Assembly: GCF_030378165.1 (NCBI RefSeq)
Contig: NZ_CP119766.1
Span: 372,001 to 436,000, forward strand
Origin: Flavobacterium panacagri
GTDB lineage: Bacteria > Bacteroidota > Bacteroidia > Flavobacteriales > Flavobacteriaceae
Direction: 5' to 3'
DNA length: 64,000 bases
A program made the translations under genes and the position numbers. Positions 1 to 8,592 of this stretch are shown piece by piece. The notes under the pieces are model-generated. The model ran no database searches. It worked only from the letters and a program-made list of their open reading frames with translations, and was not told the origin of the DNA. Every line of letters starts with the position of its first letter. Within the stretch, counting starts at the first letter, position 1.

Positions 1-894
1 ACCAAAAGCGGCCTGCATATCAGTCACTTTTAAATTAAAACCTATATGAGAATAAGTATATTTATGATCGTATCCAAAAGGTAAAGTCCCTAGTTGCTGG
101 TCAAAACGACAGCCACATGTATTATCTTTTCCAGGTTCACAATAACAATCCCTGCCCCAGTCTCTGAAACTCTCTGCTAATTTTGACAATACCGGATTAT
201 TTATTAATACAGCACCACCTTCTCCCATGGTAATATGGTGCGCAGGATAAAATGAAAAAGTAGCAATATCTCCAAAAGTCCCCGTCTTTTTACCATTATA
301 GGTAGCACCAAGTGAATCACAATCATCTTCAACTACCCATAAGTTATATTTTCGTGCCACACGCATGACCTCGTCTAAATCAAAAGGATTACCTAAAGAA
401 TGGGCAATCATTATTGCTTTAGTTTTTGGACTTACAGCAGCTTCTATCATATCTGTCTTCACATTATGTGTCGCAATATCAACATCTATAAATACAGGAA
501 TTGCTCCAAACTGTATAATTGGATTAACCGTAGTAGGGAAACCAGCTGCAACAGTAATTACCTCATCACCTGGTTTTATTGCACGAGCTCCTAATTTTGG
601 AGATGTTAATGCGTAAAAAGCAACTAAATTCGCAGATGACCCTGAATTAACTAATAATGATCTATGTGCTCCAAAATATTTTGCAAAATCTTCTTCAAAT
701 TGATTAGCAAAACGACCAGCTGTTAACCATCCATCCATTGCAGCATCAACACCATTTAAAATATCTTCAGCACTTATAATTTTTCCAGTTACAGGAATAT
801 AGTCAACTCCAGGTTTTATCTCTTTTCCTATATTCTTTCCAATAAAAGGTAATAATTGTTTTTTAAGTGTATCATCAATATTTTTATATTCCAT
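1..894 (-). CDS. rfbH: CDP-4-keto-6-deoxyglucose 3-dehydrase (E1), 3' end cut by window edge
   Basis: This is a PMP- and iron-sulfur-dependent enzyme that removes the C3 hydroxyl of CDP-4-keto-6-deoxyglucose on the way to 3,6-dideoxyhexoses. The first 298 residues are visible, of roughly 435 expected, starting at the ATG complementary to 892-894. Two hallmarks separate it from ordinary DegT aminotransferases. The PLP lysine is replaced by histidine (His219, in [12 protein letters not shown]), and the cysteines follow C-x57-C-x1-C-x7-C (Cys192, 250, 252, 260), the published [2Fe-2S] pattern of E1. It is the last visible gene of the CDP-dideoxysugar module (rfbF, rfbG and an E3-like reductase upstream). 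Assignment is firm; only the C-terminal part is unseen. Confidence 0.93.
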   Translation of the reverse strand, partial: MEYKNIDDTLKKQLLPFIGKNIGKEIKPGVDYIPVTGKIISAEDILNGVDAAMDGWLTAGRFANQFEEDFAKYFGAHRSLLVNSGSSANLVAFYALTSPKLGARAIKPGDEVITVAAGFPTTVNPIIQFGAIPVFIDVDIATHNVKTDMIEAAVSPKTKAIMIAHSLGNPFDLDEVMRVARKYNLWVVEDDCDSLGATYNGKKTGTFGDIATFSFYPAHHITMGEGGAVLINNPVLSKLAESFRDWGRDCYCEPGKDNTCGCRFDQQLGTLPFGYDHKYTYSHIGFNLKVTDMQAAFG

Positions 895-932
895 CTTTAT
901 ACTTTTTAGTTATGTTCTTATTTTTTTATGTT

Positions 933-2294
933 TTAATTTATATTCTCAGCTATATACTTTCCTCTTAGAATGCAGTCATCTGTCCAATAATATTTCCATT
1001 GTCCAAATCTGCCTGCTAAAATTATTTCCCCTAATTTATTACTATCTTTTGTTACTTCTTTTTTAGCCCAATCAGTTGCAGGAGCCAAATCATCATTTTC
1101 TCTTACTAATCCAAAACCCGCTAGATAATCAAGAATTGTATTTAATGCTTTTTGTCTTTTATGATCAAACACAACATTAGCATATTTAATATAGTTAGTG
1201 TTAACTTCTTCTATACAGTTCTCATTTTTAATAAGCCTCATTTCTACAAGTTCTTCTCCTACTTTATTAATAATTTGTTCTATACTTTCTTCTTGTTCTT
1301 TATATTTTGAAAAATAAACTTCGACCTGAATTCCGCACTTGCCTTCAACTCCGTTATTAGGTGATAATAATTCTGTAAAATTGATTCTAGTCGAATATTT
1401 GTCATCATCATAAACATATAACCAATGTGAATCAATTGTTGCAGGATGATTAATTACAAAATTTAACAATAAAAGTTCAGAGCAAACCAAATCTTTAGCT
1501 GCATTTTGTATTTTATCGCTTGTATCAAGAAATTTTACAAATTCTGGCAGAGGCAGTGTATTAATAAGTTTTGCATACTTTTGCTCCGTACCATCCGTAA
1601 AATAAATGGTTTTTGACTCCAGATTTATTCTATTAACACATTTGTTAAATTGGACATTCATATCCCTTCTCAAAAGATTGGTATAACTATTATATCCACC
1701 TTTTTTTGGGTAACGAACACTCGTAATATAATGCGTTGATTTATCAAGGGGACCTTCAAATCCCTTTTTAACTGTTTCAACATCTGGAAAAAACACTCTT
1801 TCACCTACCCAATCTGTAGACAGATATTTTGGATCTAATGTCCAGTATTTTTTTGTATATGATTTTACAAATTTATTTGAAAACTCATCTCCAAATGCTA
1901 ATTTAATCCATTCGTCATAATTAGCTGGCTGGTCATAGTTATTGTTTTTTTTTCTAGTTTCCAAAAAATCAGAAAGACAATTAGATCTTACGGGTTCTGG
2001 AACAGCGTATAAATTGGATTGTGCGGGGTGTGCAATCCAGTGCCCTTTATAATAATTAGTTGGAAAAACAGGATATTCTAAAAACTCACCTTCTACACTT
2101 AGAGCCAACAAGTCTTTTACATATTGATGTTTGGTAAAAGAAACATGAGGTCCTTCATCCCAAGTAAAACCATTTATTTGATGGGAATAAATATGTCCCC
2201 CTGCATAACTGTTTTTTTCAACCACAAGACAGTTGTGTTTCAAATGATAAGAAGAACTAATACCAGCTAAGCCAGCACCTAAAATCACTACCAT
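933..2294 (-). CDS. FAD-dependent oxidoreductase, UDP-galactopyranose mutase / amine-oxidase-like
   Basis: A 453-residue flavoprotein. An N-terminal dinucleotide-binding motif (GAGLAGISS, residues 6-14) is followed by an acidic residue and a GGH segment typical of the UGM/protoporphyrinogen-oxidase superfamily. Near the C-terminus AGRFGQWKYYWTDD resembles the Gly-Arg-Phe-Gly-x-Trp-x-Tyr stretch of UDP-galactopyranose mutases, whose arginine binds the substrate diphosphate. No signal peptide or membrane segment is seen. It lies 1 bp after the 4-ketoreductase gene and just before rfbH, so a sugar-nucleotide substrate is likely. It could be a true mutase making a furanose form or an oxidoreductase of the dideoxysugar; sequence alone does not decide. 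Confidence 0.6.
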   Translation of the reverse strand: MVVILGAGLAGISSSYHLKHNCLVVEKNSYAGGHIYSHQINGFTWDEGPHVSFTKHQYVKDLLALSVEGEFLEYPVFPTNYYKGHWIAHPAQSNLYAVPEPVRSNCLSDFLETRKKNNNYDQPANYDEWIKLAFGDEFSNKFVKSYTKKYWTLDPKYLSTDWVGERVFFPDVETVKKGFEGPLDKSTHYITSVRYPKKGGYNSYTNLLRRDMNVQFNKCVNRINLESKTIYFTDGTEQKYAKLINTLPLPEFVKFLDTSDKIQNAAKDLVCSELLLLNFVINHPATIDSHWLYVYDDDKYSTRINFTELLSPNNGVEGKCGIQVEVYFSKYKEQEESIEQIINKVGEELVEMRLIKNENCIEEVNTNYIKYANVVFDHKRQKALNTILDYLAGFGLVRENDDLAPATDWAKKEVTKDSNKLGEIILAGRFGQWKYYWTDDCILRGKYIAENIN

Positions 2295-2295
2295 A

Positions 2296-3168
2296 CTACT
2301 TTTTCTCTTTATATTTTAATTGCAAGCCCTCTTCAATAGAAATTTTAGGCTGCCAACTGAGTTTTTCTTTTAATTTACCAATAGGTGCGCATGCATGAAT
2401 AGTGTCTCTAGCTCTAGGAGGATAAGCTCCCCAATCTGCATTAATTTTTTTTCCAGTTATTTGCTCAATTTTCGACGCTACTTCTCTCAAATTATAAGGT
2501 TTTCCAGTGCCTAAATATAATTCTTCATTATCTGTGAGCATAAAATTATTGCTCAAATGAACAAAGAAATTAACAACATCATTAATATGAATAAAATCTA
2601 AATACTGAAATCCGTTAGACATTTTTACTGGTTCTTTAGCATCAATAGCATCAAATAAAATATCCATTATTTTTTTTTGACTATCAATTCCACCATAAAT
2701 AGAAAACGGAGTTACATTAACTATTTTAAATTTATTGATTTCAGAATAATATTTAAGTATTGGTCTGAATGCAGATTTGGTAGCAGAATATAAATAAGTT
2801 GGGTTTAATACTCCATCATTAAAATGAAATTCCGAAAAGCTTCCAACATTTATAAAACATTTTAATTGCACACTTTTTAGCGAATTCAACAACTTTGTTC
2901 CAAAAGTAATGTTTGACGCTATTAGTTTTTCAATATCTTCAGTTTCGGCTCTAGAAGTAAGATAAGATGCTAAATGAATCACCACATCAGGCTTTGCAGA
3001 AACAATGTTATCTTCCAAACTAGAATCATCTTTTATAATAATAACTCCATTTGGAAAATCCGAAATACTTCTAGTAATTACAAATAAATTATGATTTGTT
3101 TGTTCTATAAGTGCAGAAATTAAATTTTTGCCAACATATCCAGTTCCTCCTGTTATAAGTATATTCAT
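2296..3168 (-). CDS. NAD-dependent epimerase/dehydratase; probable CDP-3,6-dideoxyhexose 4-ketoreductase
   Basis: A 290-residue extended SDR enzyme. It has the Rossmann motif TGGTGYVG (residues 6-13) and a catalytic Tyr127-x3-Lys131 pair (YSATK). Its length suits the reductases that finish CDP-abequose, CDP-paratose or CDP-ascarylose (RfbJ, RfbS, AscF types). The start overlaps the stop of the RmlC-like gene by one base, and all other enzymes for the CDP-3,6-dideoxyhexose core are next to it, so a terminal C4 reduction is the economical role. Which stereoisomer it makes cannot be read from sequence. A 4-epimerase is the alternative. Confidence 0.65.
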   Translation of the reverse strand: MNILITGGTGYVGKNLISALIEQTNHNLFVITRSISDFPNGVIIIKDDSSLEDNIVSAKPDVVIHLASYLTSRAETEDIEKLIASNITFGTKLLNSLKSVQLKCFINVGSFSEFHFNDGVLNPTYLYSATKSAFRPILKYYSEINKFKIVNVTPFSIYGGIDSQKKIMDILFDAIDAKEPVKMSNGFQYLDFIHINDVVNFFVHLSNNFMLTDNEELYLGTGKPYNLREVASKIEQITGKKINADWGAYPPRARDTIHACAPIGKLKEKLSWQPKISIEEGLQLKYKEKK

Positions 3169-3704
3169 TAGAAATATTTTTTATTTAGGTTAAAATCTTC
3201 AAATGATTTATCACGTAAAGAAACTACAGGATCAGAAATAGGTAAATTAAACTCAAAAGAATTCCATTTTATCCCTCCTTCACTATCCTTATTTTGTACA
3301 GTTGTTGTATGATATTCAACAATTGTATCGTTTTCTAAAGACAAAAAACCATGTGCAAAACCCTTTCCTATATACAATCCTTTTCTATTTGTATCAGAAA
3401 GCTCAACCGTAAAATATTTACCGTAAGTATTAGAGGTAGATCTTATATCAAGAACTACATCCAATATTGCCCCTTTAGCAACGTAAACCAATTTTTCATG
3501 ATCATTCGGACTAAACTGAAAGTGCATTCCTCTAAAAACATTTTTATGTGAAATAGAGTAAAAGCTTTCGGCGAAATTCCATTCTAAATTATTTTTTATA
3601 AAAGTATCTTTATGTATTGTTTTAACAAATTCGCCTCTTTCATCTTTAAATGAATTGTAATTCATTATATACAAATTATTAAAATTCGTAGCTTCAATAT
3701 TCAT
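3168..3704 (-). CDS. RmlC-like cupin, putative CDP-4-keto-3,6-dideoxyhexose epimerase
   Basis: A 178-residue cupin of the dTDP-4-dehydrorhamnose 3,5-epimerase family. It retains DERGEF (21-26), the RGMHFQ motif with catalytic-type His61, and the GFAHGF segment (115-120). Within a CDP-dideoxysugar operon it parallels AscE of the ascarylose pathway, a C5 epimerase. The conserved Tyr of the family YYAP motif appears to be Gln137, with Val136 beside it, so the usual general acid is missing. It may use other chemistry, epimerise at one position, or act as an isomerase of the FdtA kind. It sits 5 bp after rfbG. Confidence 0.7.
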   Translation of the reverse strand: MNIEATNFNNLYIMNYNSFKDERGEFVKTIHKDTFIKNNLEWNFAESFYSISHKNVFRGMHFQFSPNDHEKLVYVAKGAILDVVLDIRSTSNTYGKYFTVELSDTNRKGLYIGKGFAHGFLSLENDTIVEYHTTTVQNKDSEGGIKWNSFEFNLPISDPVVSLRDKSFEDFNLNKKYF

Positions 3705-3709
3705 AATAT

Positions 3710-4804
3710 TTATTGTAAAAAAGATTTTATCTGTAATTCTGTAAACTCCTTAATTTTGTTTCCTTCGAAATACTCTCTATACCAATCCATGGTTAAACTA
3801 ACTGCCTGCTTAGCATTCATTTTAGGATACCATTCTAATTCAACAATAGCCTTACTAATATCTAACTTCAACAGTCCTGCTTCATGAGGTTGCCCCTCTA
3901 CTTGTTCTACTATATATTCACCTCTACCCCAACTACCAATTGTTAATTTTAACATTTCTTCAACCGCTAAAGCGTCTGATAATTGTGGTCCGAAATTATA
4001 TGCTACACTAAATTTTGTCGGGTCGGAATACAAATTTTCTCCCAAGATCAAATATCCTATTACTGGTTCTAAAACATGCTGCCAAGGCCTAACTGATTGG
4101 GGGTTTCTAATTACTACAGGCTTTTCGGCAGCAAATGCCTTTGCGATGTCTGGAATTAAGCGATCCTTAGACCAATCTCCCCCACCAATAACATTTCCTG
4201 CCCTTGCTACAGCAATACCTTTTAAATGTTTATCATAATTTTTTATATTAAAAAATGAATTACGATAAGAATCAATCACCAGTTCTGCGCAAGCTTTACT
4301 AGCACTATAAGGATCATATCCTCCTAATCTGTCATTTTCTCGGTAAGGATAAATCCATTCATTATTATGATAGACTTTATCGGTAGTAATTAAAACCACG
4401 CTGCATGGTTTTTCAAGTAAATTAACTGCATCTAAAACGTTAGCTGTTCCTACAACATTAACTTCAAAAGTTTCTGCAGGAATTTCGTAAGATAACCGTA
4501 CTAAAGGCTGAGCTGCTAAATGAAAAACAAAATCAGGCTGAAAAGAGACCAGTTCTTTCTCTAATCGTTTTTTATCCCTCAAATCTGCAATAATAGAGTC
4601 ACAGATTGTTTCTCCATCAATTAAATAAAACAAATCGTCCTTTGTTTGTGGAACCAGCGCATACCCTTTTACTTCTGCACCTAAAAGCGTTAAGGTTTTT
4701 AACATCCAAGAACCTTTAAAACCTGTATGTCCAGTTAAAAAAACTTTTTTTCCCTGATATGTTTTTTTTAAACTATCAAATAACGATTCTACCATGTCTT
4801 CCAT
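3710..4804 (-). CDS. rfbG: CDP-glucose 4,6-dehydratase
   Basis: Converts CDP-glucose to CDP-4-keto-6-deoxyglucose using bound NAD. The 364-residue SDR enzyme shows TGHTGFKGSW (residues 24-33), the CDP-glucose-dehydratase style TTDKVY segment (140-145) and catalytic Tyr166/Lys170 (YSASK). The start at 4804 overlaps the rfbF stop by 16 bases; the Met four codons in (4795) is an equally plausible start and would leave a 7-base overlap. The overlap points to translational coupling with rfbF, which supplies its substrate. Confidence 0.92.
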   Translation of the reverse strand: MEDMVESLFDSLKKTYQGKKVFLTGHTGFKGSWMLKTLTLLGAEVKGYALVPQTKDDLFYLIDGETICDSIIADLRDKKRLEKELVSFQPDFVFHLAAQPLVRLSYEIPAETFEVNVVGTANVLDAVNLLEKPCSVVLITTDKVYHNNEWIYPYRENDRLGGYDPYSASKACAELVIDSYRNSFFNIKNYDKHLKGIAVARAGNVIGGGDWSKDRLIPDIAKAFAAEKPVVIRNPQSVRPWQHVLEPVIGYLILGENLYSDPTKFSVAYNFGPQLSDALAVEEMLKLTIGSWGRGEYIVEQVEGQPHEAGLLKLDISKAIVELEWYPKMNAKQAVSLTMDWYREYFEGNKIKEFTELQIKSFLQ

Positions 4805-5565
4805 CTTGCATTATCAGAACTCCACATCGCTTCTAGTTCAATTCTATCTCTTAAAGCATCCATACATTTCCAAAAACCATTATGTTTATATGCAGCAAGT
4901 TGCTCATCTTTTGCAATTGCCCCTAGTGGTTCTTTTTCCCATTGTACATCTTCTACATCATCTTCTAGATATCTAAATATTCCAGGTTCTAACACAAAAA
5001 AACCACCATTTATCCACATTCCATCCCCTGCTGGTTTTTCTACAAAACTTTCAACTTCTCCTGCTGCGTTTATTTCTAAATTTCCAAATCTCCCTGGGAC
5101 TTGTACACTAGTTAAAGTAGCTAATCTACCGTGGGACTTATGAAAATCTAAAAGTGCAGATAAATCAACATCAGAGACTCCATCTCCATAAGTCAACATA
5201 AAGGTTTCTCCTTTCACATATTTTTCAATACGTTTTAATCTTCCTGCTGTATTGGTATGTAATCCCGTATCAATTAAAGTAACTTTGAATGATTCCGTTT
5301 CAGAAAAATGCACATTAATATTATTATTTGCTAATTCAATAGTAACATCTGAATTATGCAAATAATAATTATAAAAATATTCTTTTATGTATGTCGCTTT
5401 ATATCCTAAGCAAATAACAAATTCATTATGACCATGTTTCTCAAACATTTTTAATATATGCCATAAAATAGGCTTGCCACCTATTTCAACCATTGGTTTT
5501 GGTCTTGCTTCTGTTTCTTCCATAAGGCGAGTACCAAACCCTCCTGCAAAAATGACTACTTTCAT
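4789..5565 (-). CDS. rfbF: Glucose-1-phosphate cytidylyltransferase
   Basis: Makes CDP-glucose from CTP and glucose-1-phosphate, the committed step to CDP-linked 3,6-dideoxysugars. The 258-residue nucleotidyltransferase begins with the signature AGGFGTRLMEETEARPKPM (residues 7-25). It also carries TYGDGVSDVD (124-133) for metal and nucleotide binding. Length matches characterised RfbF/AscA enzymes. It overlaps rfbG downstream and follows the E3-like reductase gene by about 24 bp. Confidence 0.94.
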   Translation of the reverse strand: MKVVIFAGGFGTRLMEETEARPKPMVEIGGKPILWHILKMFEKHGHNEFVICLGYKATYIKEYFYNYYLHNSDVTIELANNNINVHFSETESFKVTLIDTGLHTNTAGRLKRIEKYVKGETFMLTYGDGVSDVDLSALLDFHKSHGRLATLTSVQVPGRFGNLEINAAGEVESFVEKPAGDGMWINGGFFVLEPGIFRYLEDDVEDVQWEKEPLGAIAKDEQLAAYKHNGFWKCMDALRDRIELEAMWSSDNARWKTW

Positions 5566-5589
5566 GTTTTATAGTATTATTTTTTATAT

Positions 5590-6621
5590 TTAAATCTCAA
5601 CTGAAACATTATCTGTTAAAGGGTAACTACAACACAACAAATACTCCTCTTTTCTTAAATCATTTCTTTCTTTTGAAAGTCCAATCATTCTTAGTTCTCC
5701 CGTCATTAATGTGCACTTACAAGTATTACAACTCCCTGTTTGACATGAATATGGTAATTCCAATCCAAGATCCAGCGCTGCTTCTAAAATACTTTTTCCC
5801 TTTCCAACATTAACAAAAGTATTGACACCTTGATAGCAGACATCTACAGTGTGATCTTTTATATCTTCAAAATCTTTTGGGTTTTTAACCAATTCAAAAT
5901 CTTCTGAAAAAATATTATCTTCAGGGCATTTCAAAACACTTAAAGTTTCTTTAATAGTATCTTTTAGGCCATTAGGGCCACAAATGTAATGCTTCGTTGT
6001 TTTTAAATCAATATTTTCAAGTAAATCATAAACAAATTCTCTACTAATCCTACCACTCTTCACTAAATGATGATTTTGATCCTCCTTATATTGAGAATGC
6101 AAATACCAGACCTGTAAATTTTTTGGATATTTATTAATCATTTCTTCTATTAACTCCGAGAATATTGTTGATTCAAAATTTTTATTTCCATAGATAAGAT
6201 TCACTTTTAATTTTGATTCTGAAATCAAAATTTCCTTTATAATAGAAATTAATGGTGTTATTCCACTTCCAGTCCCCCAAAAGTAAATCTCATTACAATT
6301 TTCATCTTGTTCATAAACAAAATCTCCCATAGGCTCCATTACTTCTATAATATCATCAATTTGAATAAAATCATGGATGTAGTTAGAGAATACCCCTCCC
6401 GGAACGCGTTTAATAGTTATTTCCAAATTAGAATTACACGAAGGAGCTGAAGAAAAAGAATAGGGTCTTGAATATTTTCTGCCATTAATTCTAGCAGATA
6501 GTGTAAGGTATTGACCTGCTTGATATTTTATTTTCTTGAGCCCAGGCTGCTTGAAACAAAGAGTAATTGTATCACTTGTTTCTTTATTTATATTGCAAAC
6601 CTTTAAACTATATTTTTTCAT
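5590..6621 (-). CDS. FAD/[2Fe-2S] flavodoxin-type reductase, probable E3 partner of RfbH with ferredoxin domain at the C-terminus
   Basis: A 343-residue electron-transfer flavoprotein. The order is an FAD domain (RPYS at 52-55), an NAD(P)H domain (GTGSGITPL near 112; CGPNG near 214), and a plant-type ferredoxin domain with Cys293, Cys298, Cys301 and Cys331. In the dideoxysugar pathway E3 (AscD/RfbI) feeds electrons from NADH to E1, and this gene sits beside rfbF, rfbG and rfbH. Characterised AscD-type E3 proteins carry the ferredoxin domain at the N-terminus. The order here is that of PaaE/HCP-reductase relatives, so the role rests on context. Confidence 0.75.
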   Translation of the reverse strand: MKKYSLKVCNINKETSDTITLCFKQPGLKKIKYQAGQYLTLSARINGRKYSRPYSFSSAPSCNSNLEITIKRVPGGVFSNYIHDFIQIDDIIEVMEPMGDFVYEQDENCNEIYFWGTGSGITPLISIIKEILISESKLKVNLIYGNKNFESTIFSELIEEMINKYPKNLQVWYLHSQYKEDQNHHLVKSGRISREFVYDLLENIDLKTTKHYICGPNGLKDTIKETLSVLKCPEDNIFSEDFELVKNPKDFEDIKDHTVDVCYQGVNTFVNVGKGKSILEAALDLGLELPYSCQTGSCNTCKCTLMTGELRMIGLSKERNDLRKEEYLLCCSYPLTDNVSVEI

Positions 6622-6661
6622 TTACTGATAATCTGATAGTGGGAAAAATTAATTCAAAAAA

Positions 6662-7609
6662 CTATGAAATTATTTTTGAATATACTTCTTTAGAAATGGA
6701 TATATGCTCTTTTATGTTTAATAATTTTGTTTCATCATTATCTAAAAAGGCTTTTAATTGATTTTTAAGGCCTGGCTTAAATTGTAAGTCCGCAGAATTA
6801 TCAAATTCATGTTCAATAACAGTTACTGTACCTTTTTTTTGTACACTGAGGCCTTCCATAGGTTTCAAATAAATTCTACGTTTTTCTGTCAGTAATTCAA
6901 TAGCCCATCTTCCAGCACTTTCCCAATTGGACAAATAACTGAACAAGACTCCTTTTTCTGTAATTCCTGCCCCTGTAAAATTAGTTTTTGCATGCCATTT
7001 TACAGTTCCAGCTTTAGAATAGGTCTGCCATTGTTGTGGCTTTCCTGCAAAATGAAAAGCAAGGTCTACTACATGTGTAGAGTTTGCAAAAAACCAGTTT
7101 TCTTTAACACCTGGTGCCTTTGTTAATGGTTCTATTACATGTGACCATTCAGTAAATTCAAAATGGATTGTTTGTAAACCACCATCTTCTTCAATCATTT
7201 TTTTAGCTTCAATAACCGAAGCATAAAATCTACGATTGTAGGCGACAAAAACTTTTTCAGAGTAGGGTAATAATTTTTCTTTATTTTCAATTAATTCTTC
7301 GATACTTATTGCCGCTGGTTTTTCTATCAAAACTCTTTCAGCTCCCGCTTCCAAAACTGAAATTAAAGAATTCATTAAAACTTCTGTCCCTGTGGCAATA
7401 ATAATATAAGTATTATCAGTTAACGTATGGTTTTCTAAATACTTTTGTAAACCTCCGACAAAAGGCTGTATGTCTGTCTCTGTTTTAAATTTTTCTGCTG
7501 ATTCCTGACCTCTACCAATCACTTGAAAAGAAAAATCCTGTGCGGTTAATACTTTTGCATAATCTAATGCCATTGGTCCAGTTCCTACTAGTAAAATGTT
7601 CTTTTTCAT
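6662..7609 (-). CDS. Gfo/Idh/MocA family oxidoreductase
   Basis: A 315-residue NAD(P)-dependent dehydrogenase. It has an N-terminal Rossmann motif (VGTGPMALDYA, residues 7-17) and the family EKPAA motif (near 97) that positions the cofactor and substrate. The C-terminal half forms the usual substrate-binding sheet. Its start overlaps the stop of the preceding Gfo/Idh/MocA gene. Lying between the nonulosonate genes and the dideoxysugar genes, it probably oxidises or reduces a sugar-nucleotide or amino sugar. The substrate is not identifiable. Confidence 0.75.
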   Translation of the reverse strand: MKKNILLVGTGPMALDYAKVLTAQDFSFQVIGRGQESAEKFKTETDIQPFVGGLQKYLENHTLTDNTYIIIATGTEVLMNSLISVLEAGAERVLIEKPAAISIEELIENKEKLLPYSEKVFVAYNRRFYASVIEAKKMIEEDGGLQTIHFEFTEWSHVIEPLTKAPGVKENWFFANSTHVVDLAFHFAGKPQQWQTYSKAGTVKWHAKTNFTGAGITEKGVLFSYLSNWESAGRWAIELLTEKRRIYLKPMEGLSVQKKGTVTVIEHEFDNSADLQFKPGLKNQLKAFLDNDETKLLNIKEHISISKEVYSKIIS

Positions 7610-8592
7610 TATGTAATTGGTAAAACTTTAGTCTGTAATCCTGCAATTTTATTATACTTTTCTAACATTGCCTTAATAAATAACTCATGGGTATGTCTCG
7701 CTTCAGCAAAAGAAGGCAATGAACAAAATCCAACTTCAAATAATTCTCTCACTATGATAGAGGTTAATTCACTTTGATATTGTATTCTAAAATCACGGTT
7801 AAACAATTTAAATGAATTATTTAGTTCTAATGAATAAACTTGTGGTGTTCCTCCCTCTTGTATAAAGAATCGTTGTTCATTATTACAAATTGTTACTGTT
7901 ATCGGACTAATATCAGCTTTGAATGATGTGATGCTAAAAGGTGATTTATCTTCTAAGTATCCTGTTAAAGTGCCCGTGAATTCTACAAATCCTTCTCTAG
8001 GACTTTTAATAATTTCATCCTCCACGGTACTAACACTAATCTCTCTAATTTTTTTTCCAGAAATATAAACTAAAAGGTCTAAAAAATGTAAAGCATTACA
8101 ACCTAATCCCCAATTTCCTCCAACTATATTATATATATTTAATCCATTTGTTTGAATGCTTTCTTTTAATTCATTGTAAGACTGAAACATTCTACGAGGA
8201 TGGTTTACATAGGTAATTGTATTATATTGATCCAATAATAAACTAATTCTCTGATAAGCATCTAAATCTTGAAAAAGAACTTTCTCTAATATTAAAAATT
8301 TGACTTTATGTTTTTCTAATAATTTATTGATAATTTGCTCTCGTACATTAGCACTTGTTGCAACAATTACCAAATCAAAATATTGAGGTAAATCTGACCA
8401 CAATTTTGTATAAATCAATCTATGTATATGATTGATTTCTTTTTCTCTTTCTTGAGCTACTTTAAGTGAACTTTCAGAGGGATCTAATACATAAATTTCA
8501 AGTTGCTCTAAATATTTAACTAGTCCCTGTAAATGTCTGCTTCCTAATTGACCAGCACCAATTATTAAACATTTTTTTATATTGCTGTCCAT
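7609..8592 (-). CDS. Gfo/Idh/MocA-like oxidoreductase
   Basis: A 327-residue protein with an N-terminal Rossmann motif (GAGQLGSRHLQGL, residues 12-24). The usual EKP cofactor motif is altered to EKVLF near residue 102. A histidine-containing segment (NHPRRMFQ) follows. It overlaps the SDR gene upstream by 16 bp and the next oxidoreductase gene downstream by 1 bp, so the four oxidoreductases appear translationally coupled. Loss of the proline in EKP sets it apart from its two paralogues here. Enzyme class is supported; substrate is unknown. Confidence 0.65.
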   Translation of the reverse strand: MDSNIKKCLIIGAGQLGSRHLQGLVKYLEQLEIYVLDPSESSLKVAQEREKEINHIHRLIYTKLWSDLPQYFDLVIVATSANVREQIINKLLEKHKVKFLILEKVLFQDLDAYQRISLLLDQYNTITYVNHPRRMFQSYNELKESIQTNGLNIYNIVGGNWGLGCNALHFLDLLVYISGKKIREISVSTVEDEIIKSPREGFVEFTGTLTGYLEDKSPFSITSFKADISPITVTICNNEQRFFIQEGGTPQVYSLELNNSFKLFNRDFRIQYQSELTSIIVRELFEVGFCSLPSFAEARHTHELFIKAMLEKYNKIAGLQTKVLPIT

